From NCBI GenBank assembly GCA_017889705.1, contig JAGGAB010000007.1:165473-229472 (forward strand): a stretch of DNA of 64,000 bases, written 5' to 3'. The notes under the pieces are model-generated. The model saw only the letters and a program-made list of their open reading frames with translations. It did no database searches and was not told where the DNA came from. This DNA is from Bacillota bacterium. Its GTDB lineage: Bacteria > Bacillota > Negativicutes > Sporomusales > Sporomusaceae. Shown piece after piece: positions 53,890 to 61,837 of this stretch (position 1 is its first letter; each line of letters starts with the position of its first letter). A program made the translations under genes and the position numbers.

Positions 53890-54519
53890 ATGATGAATAG
53901 TGAGAATGAGGGAAGTTGTAGATACAATTTTGATGAAATTTACGAAACATACTGGTCGAGAATCCATCGCTATGTTGAAAGAATGATCGGAAGTCATGAG
54001 GCGGAGGACTTGACACAAGAGATATTTATCAAAGTAGGAAATACAGTCGAAAGCTTTAGGAATGAAGCGCAATTATCTACATGGATTTATAAGATTGCCA
54101 CAAATACTGTCATTGATAGGATGCGAAAATCCGGTTATAAACAAGAAACAAATAAAACTACTTTACTGAACAACATGAATATAGAGAACGATAAAGTGGA
54201 GATAAGTAAGACTAGTGGATTAGGGAGAAAAGTATCGGCGGTTGAAGGCCAGGTGATCAATAAGGAAATGAATAGCTGTATTCGCGGAATTGTTGACAGC
54301 CTTCCGGAAAAGTATCGGACAGTTCTTGTTTTAAACGAAATGGAAGGATTGAAAAATAGGGAAATTGCAGAAGTTCTAGGTATTACTCTTGAGGCGGTAA
54401 AAATACGAATTCACAGAGCCAAAGCTTATTTAAAAAATGAACTTGTAAATCAATGTGATTTCTATTGGGACGAACGGAATGAAATGGCTTGTGACCGGAA
54501 AAAGCCGAAAAATATATAA
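53890..54519 (+). CDS. ECF-like sigma factor with a Cys-containing C-terminal tail
   Basis: 209 residues: sigma region 2 (NFDEIYETYWSRIHRYVERMIG, DLTQEIFIKV, STWIYKIATNTVIDRMR), a linker of about 45 residues, and region 4 (LPEKYRTVLVLNEMEGLKNREIAEVLGITLEAVKIRIHRAKAYL). After region 4 comes a tail NQCDFYWDERNEMACDRK with two Cys. No anti-sigma gene is adjacent, so the tail could sense metal or redox state as in Cys-rich-tail ECF factors such as CorE (inference). It opens the lipoyl unit. Confidence 0.85.
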   Translation: MMNSENEGSCRYNFDEIYETYWSRIHRYVERMIGSHEAEDLTQEIFIKVGNTVESFRNEAQLSTWIYKIATNTVIDRMRKSGYKQETNKTTLLNNMNIENDKVEISKTSGLGRKVSAVEGQVINKEMNSCIRGIVDSLPEKYRTVLVLNEMEGLKNREIAEVLGITLEAVKIRIHRAKAYLKNELVNQCDFYWDERNEMACDRKKPKNI

Positions 54520-54543
54520 CAATGAAGTAAGTATCCTTTTTTG

Positions 54544-54579
54544 CGTCACCTCCGTCTATAGTGGTAGAAGGAGGTGGCG
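54544..54579 (+). promoter_or_regulatory. Hairpin that hides the ribosome site of the first CxxC gene
   Basis: CGTCACCTCC (54544-54553) pairs with GGAGGTGGCG (54570-54579), ten pairs with one G-T and a 16-base loop. The right arm contains the whole GGAGG ribosome site of the gene that starts at TTG 54583. Confidence 0.65.
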
Positions 54580-54582
54580 TAA

Positions 54583-54843
54583 TTGATTTTAGAAGAAAAA
54601 ACAACAATTCTTATTGCAGTCGGTACCTCGATCGGTGCAAATTGTCAGCCTTGCCTGCAGTATTATATAAAAAGAGCGGTTGAGAGCGGTATTAGTGAAA
54701 ATGAACTTAGAGCAACCATCAACACTGCTAAGACAATTAGAAAAGGTGCAGCTCATAAGATGGATCTTTATATTGCCGATAAGCTCGGGGAAAAAAGTGA
54801 AAGAAGAGTAACCGACGAAAATAGCTGTACCTGTGGGTGCTAG
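54583..54843 (+). CDS. AhpD-like (carboxymuconolactone decarboxylase family) CxxC protein, copy 1
   Basis: 86 residues of the small single-domain AhpD/CMD fold. The redox motif is ANCQPCLQYY (Cys21, Cys24); the His expected four residues after the second Cys is Tyr here. A Cys-rich tail CTCGC ends the protein. AhpD of mycobacteria takes electrons from lipoyl proteins and Lpd; the next genes encode just such partners. TTG start after GGAGGTGG, which lies in a hairpin. 63 bases after the sigma gene. Confidence 0.85.
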   Translation: MILEEKTTILIAVGTSIGANCQPCLQYYIKRAVESGISENELRATINTAKTIRKGAAHKMDLYIADKLGEKSERRVTDENSCTCGC

Positions 54844-54873
54844 TTCCGACAAATTTTTAAGGGGAGGAACAAT

Positions 54874-55278
54874 ATGAATATTAGGAATGATTTACTATAT
54901 ACCCGCAGTCATGAGTGGGTACGTTTTGACGGAAATAAAGCTATCGTTGGTATCAGTGATTATGGCCAATCTCAACTTGGTGATATTATGGTTCTTGTGT
55001 GTCCCGAAATAGGAACAGTGGTGACTGGCGGGCTTCCTTTTTCTGAGGTAGAATCAGTGAAGGCTGTTTCCAGCCTTTTTTCGCCAGTTAACGGCGTGGT
55101 TATAGCCATTAATGATAGTTTGGCGGATGCTCCCGAGATTATTAACCAAGATCCGTATGGTGAGGGGTGGATTATTGTTATTGAAGTGGATGCAGATAGG
55201 GGGCAGGAGGTACTTCTTGACAGCGCTGCGTATAGTGGGCTAATTGAGCCTAAAAGCAAATGTGCATGTAGTGAATGA
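54874..55278 (+). CDS. GcvH-like lipoyl carrier protein
   Basis: 134 residues of the glycine cleavage H-protein fold: YTRSHEWVRFDGNKAIVGISDYGQSQLGDI, and the lipoyl Lys at residue 63 in VESVKAVSSLFSPVNG. The usual LPEVG reads VCPEIG, and the C-terminus ends in KCACSE, a CxC tail not usual in GcvH. No gcvP or gcvT is nearby, so a role as a free lipoyl carrier (as LbpA in sulfur oxidation, or as an electron carrier to the CxxC protein) is likely. GGGGAGG ahead of the ATG. Confidence 0.9.
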   Translation: MNIRNDLLYTRSHEWVRFDGNKAIVGISDYGQSQLGDIMVLVCPEIGTVVTGGLPFSEVESVKAVSSLFSPVNGVVIAINDSLADAPEIINQDPYGEGWIIVIEVDADRGQEVLLDSAAYSGLIEPKSKCACSE

Positions 55279-55282
55279 ACAT

Positions 55283-56092
55283 ATGAGAGAGATTCGGTTT
55301 GTTTATCCAAGTAAAACAACGGCAATTAGTGTAACTGGAACTAGTTGTCAGCTTAAATGCGCTCATTGTGGTGGGCATTACCTTAAAAGTATGACACCAC
55401 TTGCTAGTGTGGTTAATGGGGAGCGGCAGGCTTCTGCCTGCAGTTGGCTGATTAGTGGCGGTTGCAATACAGAAGGCGGCATATTTTTCACTGAACAGCT
55501 TGCGGTGCTTCGTGAACTGAAAGGGGATCGAAAATTCAACGTTCACACAGGACTTATAGATAATCGGCAAATAGCAGAAGTTGCAACAATTGCAGATAGG
55601 GTATCTTTTGATTTTATAGGTGATGATGACACCATTCGGGAAGTACTCGGTAGTAGCCGTACTGTCGAAGATTATGTGGCTTGCTATCGGAATTTGCGAG
55701 GTCAGATGTCGGTGGCACCCCATATCTGCATTGGTCTCCACGGCGGCAGATTGCGGGGAGAATGGCGGGTACTGGAGTTGTTGCGTGAATTGGGTGCAGA
55801 TAGCTTAACATTATTGGTCTTTATACCGACCAAAGGAACGAGGTATGCCGATTGCAGGCCGCCATCATTAGAAGAGATAGCTGCTTTTTTTGATACCGCA
55901 AGGCAAGCATTCTCTGCTATACCTATCCACCTAGGATGTATGCGTCCCGGCGGAAGATACAGGAACGATCTAGATATATTAGCAGTCAAGGCGGGGCTTG
56001 ACAGTATTGTTAATCCAAGTTCAGGAGCAATTGCCTTGGCAGCAGAGCTAGGTATATTTACTACCGTGGGAGAGGAGTGCTGCTGCCTGTGA
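55283..56092 (+). CDS. Radical SAM protein, LipS1/LipS2-type lipoyl synthase component A
   Basis: About 269 residues. The [4Fe-4S]/SAM motif is CQLKCAHC (Cys22, 26, 29). Further marks are SWLISGGCNTEGG, IGLHGGRLRGEWR and IHLGCMRPGGRYR, which fit the LipS1/LipS2 family that replaces LipA in some prokaryotes and inserts sulfur into octanoyl groups. The protein ends in CCCL. The start is uncertain: ATG 55283 is used, GTG 55271 is possible; it is coupled to the H-protein stop. Downstream LipM and upstream H-protein support a lipoyl role. Confidence 0.8.
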   Translation: MREIRFVYPSKTTAISVTGTSCQLKCAHCGGHYLKSMTPLASVVNGERQASACSWLISGGCNTEGGIFFTEQLAVLRELKGDRKFNVHTGLIDNRQIAEVATIADRVSFDFIGDDDTIREVLGSSRTVEDYVACYRNLRGQMSVAPHICIGLHGGRLRGEWRVLELLRELGADSLTLLVFIPTKGTRYADCRPPSLEEIAAFFDTARQAFSAIPIHLGCMRPGGRYRNDLDILAVKAGLDSIVNPSSGAIALAAELGIFTTVGEECCCL

Positions 56093-57096
56093 GTACCTGG
56101 AAAATTTCTGCAGGAACTGCAAGTGTTTTTGGCTGGAAACACTGTAATGCCGATGTCTTTCCAGCCACTGCTTATGTTATGGTGGGAGAAAAATGCACTA
56201 ATGAATGCCAATTTTGTACGCAGTCCAGTAAGAGTCAGTCACGTCCAGACCGTTTATCCCGGATAGCGTGGACAGAATATGATAGTGCGGAAACTGCACA
56301 AGCCATTTCTGATGCCTATAAGCAAAACAAGGTAGGTAGAGTTTGTCTACAAGTAGTGCATTCAGATGGCAGCCAGAATGATACTCTTGATGCCATTCAA
56401 CTAGTCCGCTCCTCTTCGGAGATACCCATCTCTGTATCCAGTCATTTAGAATCAATTACACAAGCCCGGGAAGTTTTTCAAAGGGGAGTTAACCGCTTAT
56501 GTATAGCTCTGGACGCTGCCACACCGGATCTATATAACCAGATAAAAGGCGGTGACTGGCAGAAAAAGTGGCAACTTTTAAACGACTGTATCACACGCTT
56601 TCCAGGCATGGTGATTACCCATCTGATTGTCGGATTGGGTGAAACTGAAGAACAAATGATTCATCGACTGGCATCCTGCCAGAAACTGGGTATTGAGACC
56701 GCGCTATTTGCTTTTACACCGGCCAAAGGGACAATGATGGAACGCAAATTACCTCCGGAGATCGGACACTACCGCCGGGTTCAAATTGCTGCCTATTTGC
56801 TTAAGTCTGGTTATTCAGAAGCTACATTCTCTTATTCAAACGGCCGTCTGACAGCGGTAGATATTCCTTTAGTAGCTGTAGTTAAAGCACTAGGGCATGG
56901 CGATGCCTTTAGAGTAAGCGGCTGCCCAGACTGTAACCGTCCATATTATAACGAAAGTCCAGGTAAAGTCATGTATAATTATCCCCGGCCTTTGACAAGG
57001 GCAGAAACTAGACAGGCACTTATCGACTGCTGTTTATGGGAGATGAAGAATAATGAATTGGCGGTTGATTATCAGCGGAACGGGCAATGCGGCTAA
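56089..57096 (+). CDS. Radical SAM protein, LipS1/LipS2-type lipoyl synthase component B
   Basis: 335 residues. The SAM motif is CTNECQFC (Cys36, 40, 43). The C-terminal part has a second Cys group in FRVSGCPDCNRPYYNE followed by MYNYPRPL, which may hold the sacrificial or auxiliary Fe-S cluster, as in biotin and lipoyl synthases. GTG at 56089 overlaps the previous stop by four bases. The pair with component A is the usual layout of LipS1/LipS2, which act together; which of the two is S1 I cannot say with confidence. Confidence 0.82.
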   Translation: MSTWKISAGTASVFGWKHCNADVFPATAYVMVGEKCTNECQFCTQSSKSQSRPDRLSRIAWTEYDSAETAQAISDAYKQNKVGRVCLQVVHSDGSQNDTLDAIQLVRSSSEIPISVSSHLESITQAREVFQRGVNRLCIALDAATPDLYNQIKGGDWQKKWQLLNDCITRFPGMVITHLIVGLGETEEQMIHRLASCQKLGIETALFAFTPAKGTMMERKLPPEIGHYRRVQIAAYLLKSGYSEATFSYSNGRLTAVDIPLVAVVKALGHGDAFRVSGCPDCNRPYYNESPGKVMYNYPRPLTRAETRQALIDCCLWEMKNNELAVDYQRNGQCG

Positions 57097-57880
57097 CAAC
57101 ATGGCAATAGATGAAGCTCTCATGCTTTCACAGACTGCCAGCGGCGCTTTACCTGCTTTGCGGCTATATGGTTGGCACCCTGCTGCTGTTAGTTTAGGCT
57201 ATTTCCAGAAGACAGAGAAAGCAATTGATCTTGCCTCTTGTTCTGACCATGGAATTGATGTTGTACGGAGATTGACCGGAGGGCGTGCAGTTTATCATGC
57301 AGCCGAACTTACTTATAGTATTACTATTAGGGAAGACCACCCGATAGTTCCGCAAACAATAACTGCCTCCTATATGCTGTTTAGCAATGCCCTGCAGGCT
57401 TCTTTACGGGAACTGGGCATTACGACTCAACTAACTATGCCGCAGTCAGCGTATAGTCAGGGAAAAAGAGTAAAGACTGTCTCAGCCGCTTGTTTTGATG
57501 CTCCGTCTCACTATGAAATGATTGTTGGCGAGCAAAAACTGGTTGGCAGTGCCCAAGTACGTAAAAACGGTGTAGTGCTCCAGCATGGTTCTATTCTTTT
57601 GGATTTTTCGGCAGAGAGTTTGGCTGACGTTTTACACACGCAAAGTCCTAATGAGAAGATCGGACTGGTTGAAATGCTTAAGAAGCGAGCCACATCCCTT
57701 ACTGAGCAGTTAGGAAGGAAAGTCTCCTGGGATGAAGTTGCCGCCGTTATCACCGAAGCGTTTGGGCCTGCTCTTGGTATTCGGTTAGTTTCCGATAAGT
57801 TAACAGTACAGGAAAAAGAGATTGCTGAGCAACTGGCAGCAAGCAAGTATAGTCAAGACAGCTGGAATCAGATGCGCTAA
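57053..57880 (+). CDS. lipM: LipM/LplA-type octanoyl- or lipoyl-protein transferase
   Basis: 275 residues of the biotin/lipoate ligase fold: GWHPAAVSLGYFQ, RRLTGGRAVYH, then AACFDAPSHYEMIVGEQKLVG with Cys147 as the likely acyl-thioester residue and Lys162, and GSAQVRKNGVVLQHGS. The Cys points to LipM-like octanoyl transfer from ACP rather than ATP-dependent lipoate ligation, but not firmly. It would load the H-like protein for the radical SAM pair. Overlaps the previous gene by 44 bases with GGGAGATG ahead. Confidence 0.85.
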   Translation: MNWRLIISGTGNAANNMAIDEALMLSQTASGALPALRLYGWHPAAVSLGYFQKTEKAIDLASCSDHGIDVVRRLTGGRAVYHAAELTYSITIREDHPIVPQTITASYMLFSNALQASLRELGITTQLTMPQSAYSQGKRVKTVSAACFDAPSHYEMIVGEQKLVGSAQVRKNGVVLQHGSILLDFSAESLADVLHTQSPNEKIGLVEMLKKRATSLTEQLGRKVSWDEVAAVITEAFGPALGIRLVSDKLTVQEKEIAEQLAASKYSQDSWNQMR

Positions 57881-57926
57881 GCTTTTTATATTAAAAAAAA
57901 CACTAAGCCCTATAGGAGGGATAACT

Positions 57927-59315
57927 ATGTCACATGACGTGATTGTTGTTGGCGGCGGTCCAGGAGGCTATGTAGCAGCAATTAGAGCTGCTCAATTGGG
58001 TGGAAAGGTTGCAATCATTGAACAAAACGAATTGGGCGGAGTATGTCTTAATCAAGGGTGTATTCCAACCAAAACTTTATTGACTTGCGCGGAAAAGTGG
58101 CGGGATCTCCAAAACTGTGCCAACTATGGCCTCAAAGCGGAGAATATATATCTTGACTATTCTCAAGTTTTAGCCCGTAAAAGCAAAGTGGTGCTGCAAC
58201 TCCGGTCAGGAGTAGAACAATTAATCAAAAGTAATGGTATCGAAGTATTATACGGACAGGCCAGGCTGCAGGCCGACGGTAGTTTGCTGGTAACTGGTGA
58301 AGCTAACGAGGTAAGGGTGGAAGGCCGAGCCGTTATTATGGCTACAGGTTCTTCTCCTGCTGATCTGACGATTCCCGGTGGCGAACTGCCAGCGGTAATC
58401 AACAGTGATCAGTTGCTGGCACTATCGCAACTCCCCCGTAGTCTGGCTGTCATAGGGGCCGGAGCAGTAGGTATTGAATTTGCCTCAATTTTTCAGGCTT
58501 TTGGGGTTCAAGTTACAGTGATAGAAATGTTACCTACTATCTTACCTAATTTAGATAGTGATATCATCAAGCGAGCCGGACTAGCTCTTCGAAAACAAGG
58601 CCTATCAATAATGACAAATGCCAAAGTGACTAATATTCAACAAAATGAACAGGGACTGAAACTCACTGTTGATAATGGTAAGGAATTAACGGAACTAGTT
58701 GTGGAGAAAGTACTGAAAGCAACCGGTCGATGTCCTAATATAGCTCAACTTGGTTTGGAAGCAGCAGGGGTTACCTGTGATCGGCAGGGAATACCGGTTA
58801 ATGGACGTATGGAAACCAATGTGCCGGGCCTCTATGCTGTTGGTGATGTAACAGGCCGCTTTATGTGGGCGCATGCTGCATCTTCCGCCGGTATGATTGC
58901 TGCCGAGAACGCAATGGGCGGCAATGCGGTATTTGATGATCGAGCCGTACCTGGCAGTATTTTTATTACACCGGAAATCGCTGGAGTTGGTTTGACCGAG
59001 CAAGAAGCCGGACCTAATATTTGTGTAAGCCGGTTTAACTTTGCAGCTAACGGTAAAGCCGTATCGATGGGCAATAGCGATGGATTAGTTAAAATCATTG
59101 CGGATGCTGAAGACCATAGAGTTCTTGGCATGCATATAGTTGGGCCTCATGCTAGCGATTTAATTTTGGAGGGTGGTCTTGCCATACGCAATCGGCTGAC
59201 GGCAAATGATATTGCTCGTACTATTCATCCGCACCCCACGCTTTCCGAAGCAGTAATGGAAGCTGCGCAGGGGATTGGCAGTACAAGCATTCATCAAGTG
59301 AGAGTAAGCGGGTAA
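57927..59315 (+). CDS. lpdA: Dihydrolipoamide dehydrogenase
   Basis: 462 residues of the pyridine nucleotide-disulfide oxidoreductase family. FAD site VVGGGPGGYVAAIRAAQLGG, redox disulfide GGVCLNQGCIPTK (Cys40, Cys45), NAD site VIGAGAVGIEFASIF, second FAD site GLYAVGDVTG, and the C-terminal HPHPTLSEAVMEAA with the active His-Glu pair. It passes electrons between NADH and the dihydrolipoyl group, here most likely that of the adjacent H-like protein. ATG 57927 with GGAGGG. Confidence 0.95.
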   Translation: MSHDVIVVGGGPGGYVAAIRAAQLGGKVAIIEQNELGGVCLNQGCIPTKTLLTCAEKWRDLQNCANYGLKAENIYLDYSQVLARKSKVVLQLRSGVEQLIKSNGIEVLYGQARLQADGSLLVTGEANEVRVEGRAVIMATGSSPADLTIPGGELPAVINSDQLLALSQLPRSLAVIGAGAVGIEFASIFQAFGVQVTVIEMLPTILPNLDSDIIKRAGLALRKQGLSIMTNAKVTNIQQNEQGLKLTVDNGKELTELVVEKVLKATGRCPNIAQLGLEAAGVTCDRQGIPVNGRMETNVPGLYAVGDVTGRFMWAHAASSAGMIAAENAMGGNAVFDDRAVPGSIFITPEIAGVGLTEQEAGPNICVSRFNFAANGKAVSMGNSDGLVKIIADAEDHRVLGMHIVGPHASDLILEGGLAIRNRLTANDIARTIHPHPTLSEAVMEAAQGIGSTSIHQVRVSG

Positions 59316-59400
59316 CAATAGTATGATACAAAATGCTCTCAACTCGCAGCGAATAGTGAGAGAAAGCTTATTATACTTATTATATAGTGAGGGCAATAAA

Positions 59401-59439
59401 ATAAGGCCGCCTATACGCGAAAAGTATAGGCGGCCTTAT
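59401..59439. terminator. Bidirectional terminator between lpd and the minus-strand CxxC genes
   Basis: ATAAGGCCGCCTATAC (59401-59416) and GTATAGGCGGCCTTAT (59424-59439) pair perfectly over 16 bases. Minus-strand reading continues into TTTATT. Confidence 0.92.
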
Positions 59440-59451
59440 AGTGATAGTATG

Positions 59452-59736
59452 TTAGCCGCAGGCACAAGGATTTTTCGGTGCGCAAGGATTAGTTGCTTCA
59501 CAGGGATTACCTGCGCAGCATGGATTTTCTCCGTTGATACCGGCAAAGAAATTATCCATATGGGCGGCGGCACCTTTTTTTACTGTTTTGCCAATATTAA
59601 TTGCTTCTTTGATTTCCTGGTCGCTAATATTATTCTCTTTGGCTTTGGCAAGATGTACTTCGACACAGGGCTGACAATTAGCGGCAACCGAGGTTGCCAG
59701 GCCAATAAGAATGTTTTCTCGGGCATCAAAAATCAT
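59452..59736 (-). CDS. AhpD-like CxxC protein with long Cys-rich tail, copy 2
   Basis: 94 residues. AhpD/CMD fold with ANCQPCVEVH (Cys21, Cys24 and His28, the complete CxxCxxxH). The tail from about residue 72 has the repeated form NPC(xx)N: NPCCAGNPCEATNPCAPKNPCACG, seven Cys in 23 residues. That tail resembles a small metal- or metalloid-binding peptide. GGAGG ahead of the ATG; 28 bases after copy 3. Confidence 0.85.
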   Translation of the reverse strand: MIFDARENILIGLATSVAANCQPCVEVHLAKAKENNISDQEIKEAINIGKTVKKGAAAHMDNFFAGINGENPCCAGNPCEATNPCAPKNPCACG

Positions 59737-59764
59737 TTGTTTACCTCCTTAATGCTTGACGGGA

Positions 59765-60016
59765 TTATTTACACCCGCATCCACAAGCGCTTTCTGAGTT
59801 ACAGGGATTCCCGAGCGATGAATCAATAAAACTGTCAAAGCGGGTAGCTGCGCCTTTTCTTACTGTTTTACCTGCGTTAACAGCTTCTCTAATCTCAAGC
59901 TCGCTGGCCCCATATTCCTTGGCCTTATCGGAATGGTATTGCAGGCAGGGTTGGCAGTTTGCGCCAATGGAAGCTCCTACAGCAATGAGTTCTCTAAATT
60001 TATTATCGAAGATCAT
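59765..60016 (-). CDS. AhpD-like CxxC protein with Cys tail, copy 3
   Basis: 83 residues; ANCQPCLQYH gives the full CxxCxxxH site (Cys21, Cys24, His28), and the end reads NPCNSESACGCGCK with four Cys. First gene of the minus-strand pair, GGAGG ahead of ATG. Likely a partner of the lipoyl/Lpd unit across the terminator (inference). Confidence 0.85.
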   Translation of the reverse strand: MIFDNKFRELIAVGASIGANCQPCLQYHSDKAKEYGASELEIREAVNAGKTVRKGAATRFDSFIDSSLGNPCNSESACGCGCK

Positions 60017-60346
60017 GTATCTGTCACCTCCTTTTAATTCTAAGACGATTATTAGGTTAAAAAGGATACAGGTTAAAGAAATTTTTAAAATTTGATTGAT
60101 TTAAAATAGCTACCGTTGATGGAAACACCAAAGTTACCCGACAACAAGTTCTTGTATTTAAATAAGGTTTATCTAGTGCGACTGTCAGTTTTAGGGCGGT
60201 AGTCCATTATGGAAAATATTTAAAGATTAGTAAAAGAGGAGAGGAAACTCGAACTGAATATAGAAATTATATATAATCGTTATAGTAATAATTGATTTAT
60301 ATGCGATATTATATAACCATTTTGCAATAGAAAGGAGGGAAACTGT
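60017..60346. other. Divergent intergenic region
   Basis: AT-rich, no gene seen. AGGTTAAA occurs twice near 60053 and 60071, and TATATAATCG near 60270 faces CGATATTATATA at 60304, an imperfect dyad ahead of the C_GCAxxG_C_C gene. No clear promoter hexamers could be fixed. Confidence 0.4.
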
Positions 60347-60793
60347 TTGAATATAAATGTTAATATCACGGAAATAAGAAAAACGGCAGAAGAATACTAC
60401 CGTAACGGGGATTATTATTGTTCAGAGGCGATTGTTAAAGCGATTAAAGATGGATTTTCTTTGGATATTTCAGATACAGTGATTTCGTTGGCTTCTGGTT
60501 TTCCAGTTGGTATGGGAAGGGCGGGTTGTTCTTGTGGCGCGGTAGCAGGTGGCGTTATGGCTATCGGTATGCTGTTTGGCCGGACTCAGCCCAAAGATGA
60601 AAAAGTCGGAAAAGCAATGGCCTTGTCCAAAGAACTTCATGATTTGTTCCAGAGCCGCCATCAGGTTGTTTGTTGCAGAGCATTAACCAAAGGTATGGAA
60701 CTTGGATCGCTGGAACACATGAAACAATGTATAGCCTTTACCGGCGAAATAGCAGAAGAAGTAGCCAAAATTGCAGTTCGTGAACTAAAATGA
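60347..60793 (+). CDS. C_GCAxxG_C_C family protein
   Basis: 148 residues, named for its pattern: YYCSEAIVKAI, then GRAGCSCGAVAGGVMAIG (the GCAxxG-like core, with Ser-Cys here), QVVCCRALTKG and MKQCIAF. Such proteins are probably redox or Fe-S proteins and often lie beside transporters or oxidoreductases. TTG start after AAGGAGGG. It precedes the ABC transporter by 32 bases and may belong to its unit. Confidence 0.85.
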   Translation: MNINVNITEIRKTAEEYYRNGDYYCSEAIVKAIKDGFSLDISDTVISLASGFPVGMGRAGCSCGAVAGGVMAIGMLFGRTQPKDEKVGKAMALSKELHDLFQSRHQVVCCRALTKGMELGSLEHMKQCIAFTGEIAEEVAKIAVRELK

Positions 60794-60825
60794 TGTCTTA
60801 ATACTATTTTTTAGGAGTGAATCGT

Positions 60826-61800
60826 TTGAAATTATCAAAATTAATCACAAGCGTCATTTCGTTGTTAATCATCGCCTGTATTGTGGCCGGATGTGGGGCA
60901 ACGACAACACAGAAAACTACTGCTTCGGCCGAACTTAAAGAATTGCGTTTCGGTATTGTTCCTTTGCCACATTACGCACATATGTGGGTCGCCTATAAGA
61001 AAGGATTTGTGGATGAGGAACTGAAAAAAGTCGGCTATAAAGTGAAATGGCAGCCGTTTAATATCGGCGTTATGGTAAATGAAGCATTTACATCAAATCA
61101 GTTAGATATGGGGATTATGGGGGATTTTCCGGTATTTATCGGACGGTCTTCCGGCACTAATTATCGCATTGTTTCTATTGCTTCTTCAGGGCCTAAAACA
61201 CTTGCGATGGTTACGAAAAAAGACTCTCCAATTAAATCTGTAGAGGAATTAAAGGGCAAAAAGATCGCTACAACAAAAGCTTCTTATGGACAGAAGCTGC
61301 TCATCGCACTTTTAGAGAAAAACAAAATGAGTGTAGAAGATATCCAATTTGTACACATGACTATGGATGATTTAACAGCAGCACTGGTTCGCGGGGATGT
61401 TGATGCTGGGGTTATGTGGGATCCGTTAATAACACGGATGGAAGATGCTGGTGAGATAAAAATCATTGCCGATGGTACGGGAATTTATGAAGCATATGCC
61501 GTACTCATGGCCAGCGGTGATATGGTCGGAAAAAATCCTCAGGTAGTTGATGCTATGCTTAAGGCTTTTCAGCGGGGGCGTGACTATTTACAACAAAGTC
61601 CGGAGGAATGTGTCAAAATTTTAGGGGAAGACATAAAAATACCGCCTGCCCAGATGACCAAGATCGTAGCTAAATTCAATTATGATGACAAAATTACGGA
61701 CAAATTCATCGTTGACATGAAAGATACAGAGGCGTTTATGAGAAAAAATGGGTTAATAAAAAATCCTGTTGATGTAGACGCTTTGGTTCGCAGAAATTAA
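60826..61800 (+). CDS. ABC transporter substrate-binding lipoprotein (SsuA/TauA/NMT1-like)
   Basis: 324 residues. Lipoprotein signal with cleavage before Cys in LIIACIVAGCGA, then the periplasmic-binding type II fold: LRFGIVPLPHYAHMWVAYKKGFVDEELKK, DMGIMGDFPVFIGRS, SVEELKGKKIATTKASYGQKLL and DAGVMWDPLITRMED. The family binds sulfonates, nitrate, taurine or pyrimidine-like molecules; the substrate here is open. TTG at 60826 is preferred by spacing. Heads an ABC set. Confidence 0.88.
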   Translation: MKLSKLITSVISLLIIACIVAGCGATTTQKTTASAELKELRFGIVPLPHYAHMWVAYKKGFVDEELKKVGYKVKWQPFNIGVMVNEAFTSNQLDMGIMGDFPVFIGRSSGTNYRIVSIASSGPKTLAMVTKKDSPIKSVEELKGKKIATTKASYGQKLLIALLEKNKMSVEDIQFVHMTMDDLTAALVRGDVDAGVMWDPLITRMEDAGEIKIIADGTGIYEAYAVLMASGDMVGKNPQVVDAMLKAFQRGRDYLQQSPEECVKILGEDIKIPPAQMTKIVAKFNYDDKITDKFIVDMKDTEAFMRKNGLIKNPVDVDALVRRN

Positions 61801-61837
61801 TCTGTATCAGCTCGTGCAGTTTGGAGGACAAAGCAAC

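Noticed and set aside
54874..57880. sHdr sulfur oxidation cluster
   Set aside because: The LipS pair and an H-like carrier recall it, but hdrA/B/C-type subunits are not adjacent; only a distant CCG protein exists.
54874..59315. Glycine cleavage operon
   Set aside because: H-like protein and Lpd are present but no gcvP or gcvT gene is seen on either strand, and the radical SAM pair and CxxC gene do not fit a standard gcv operon.
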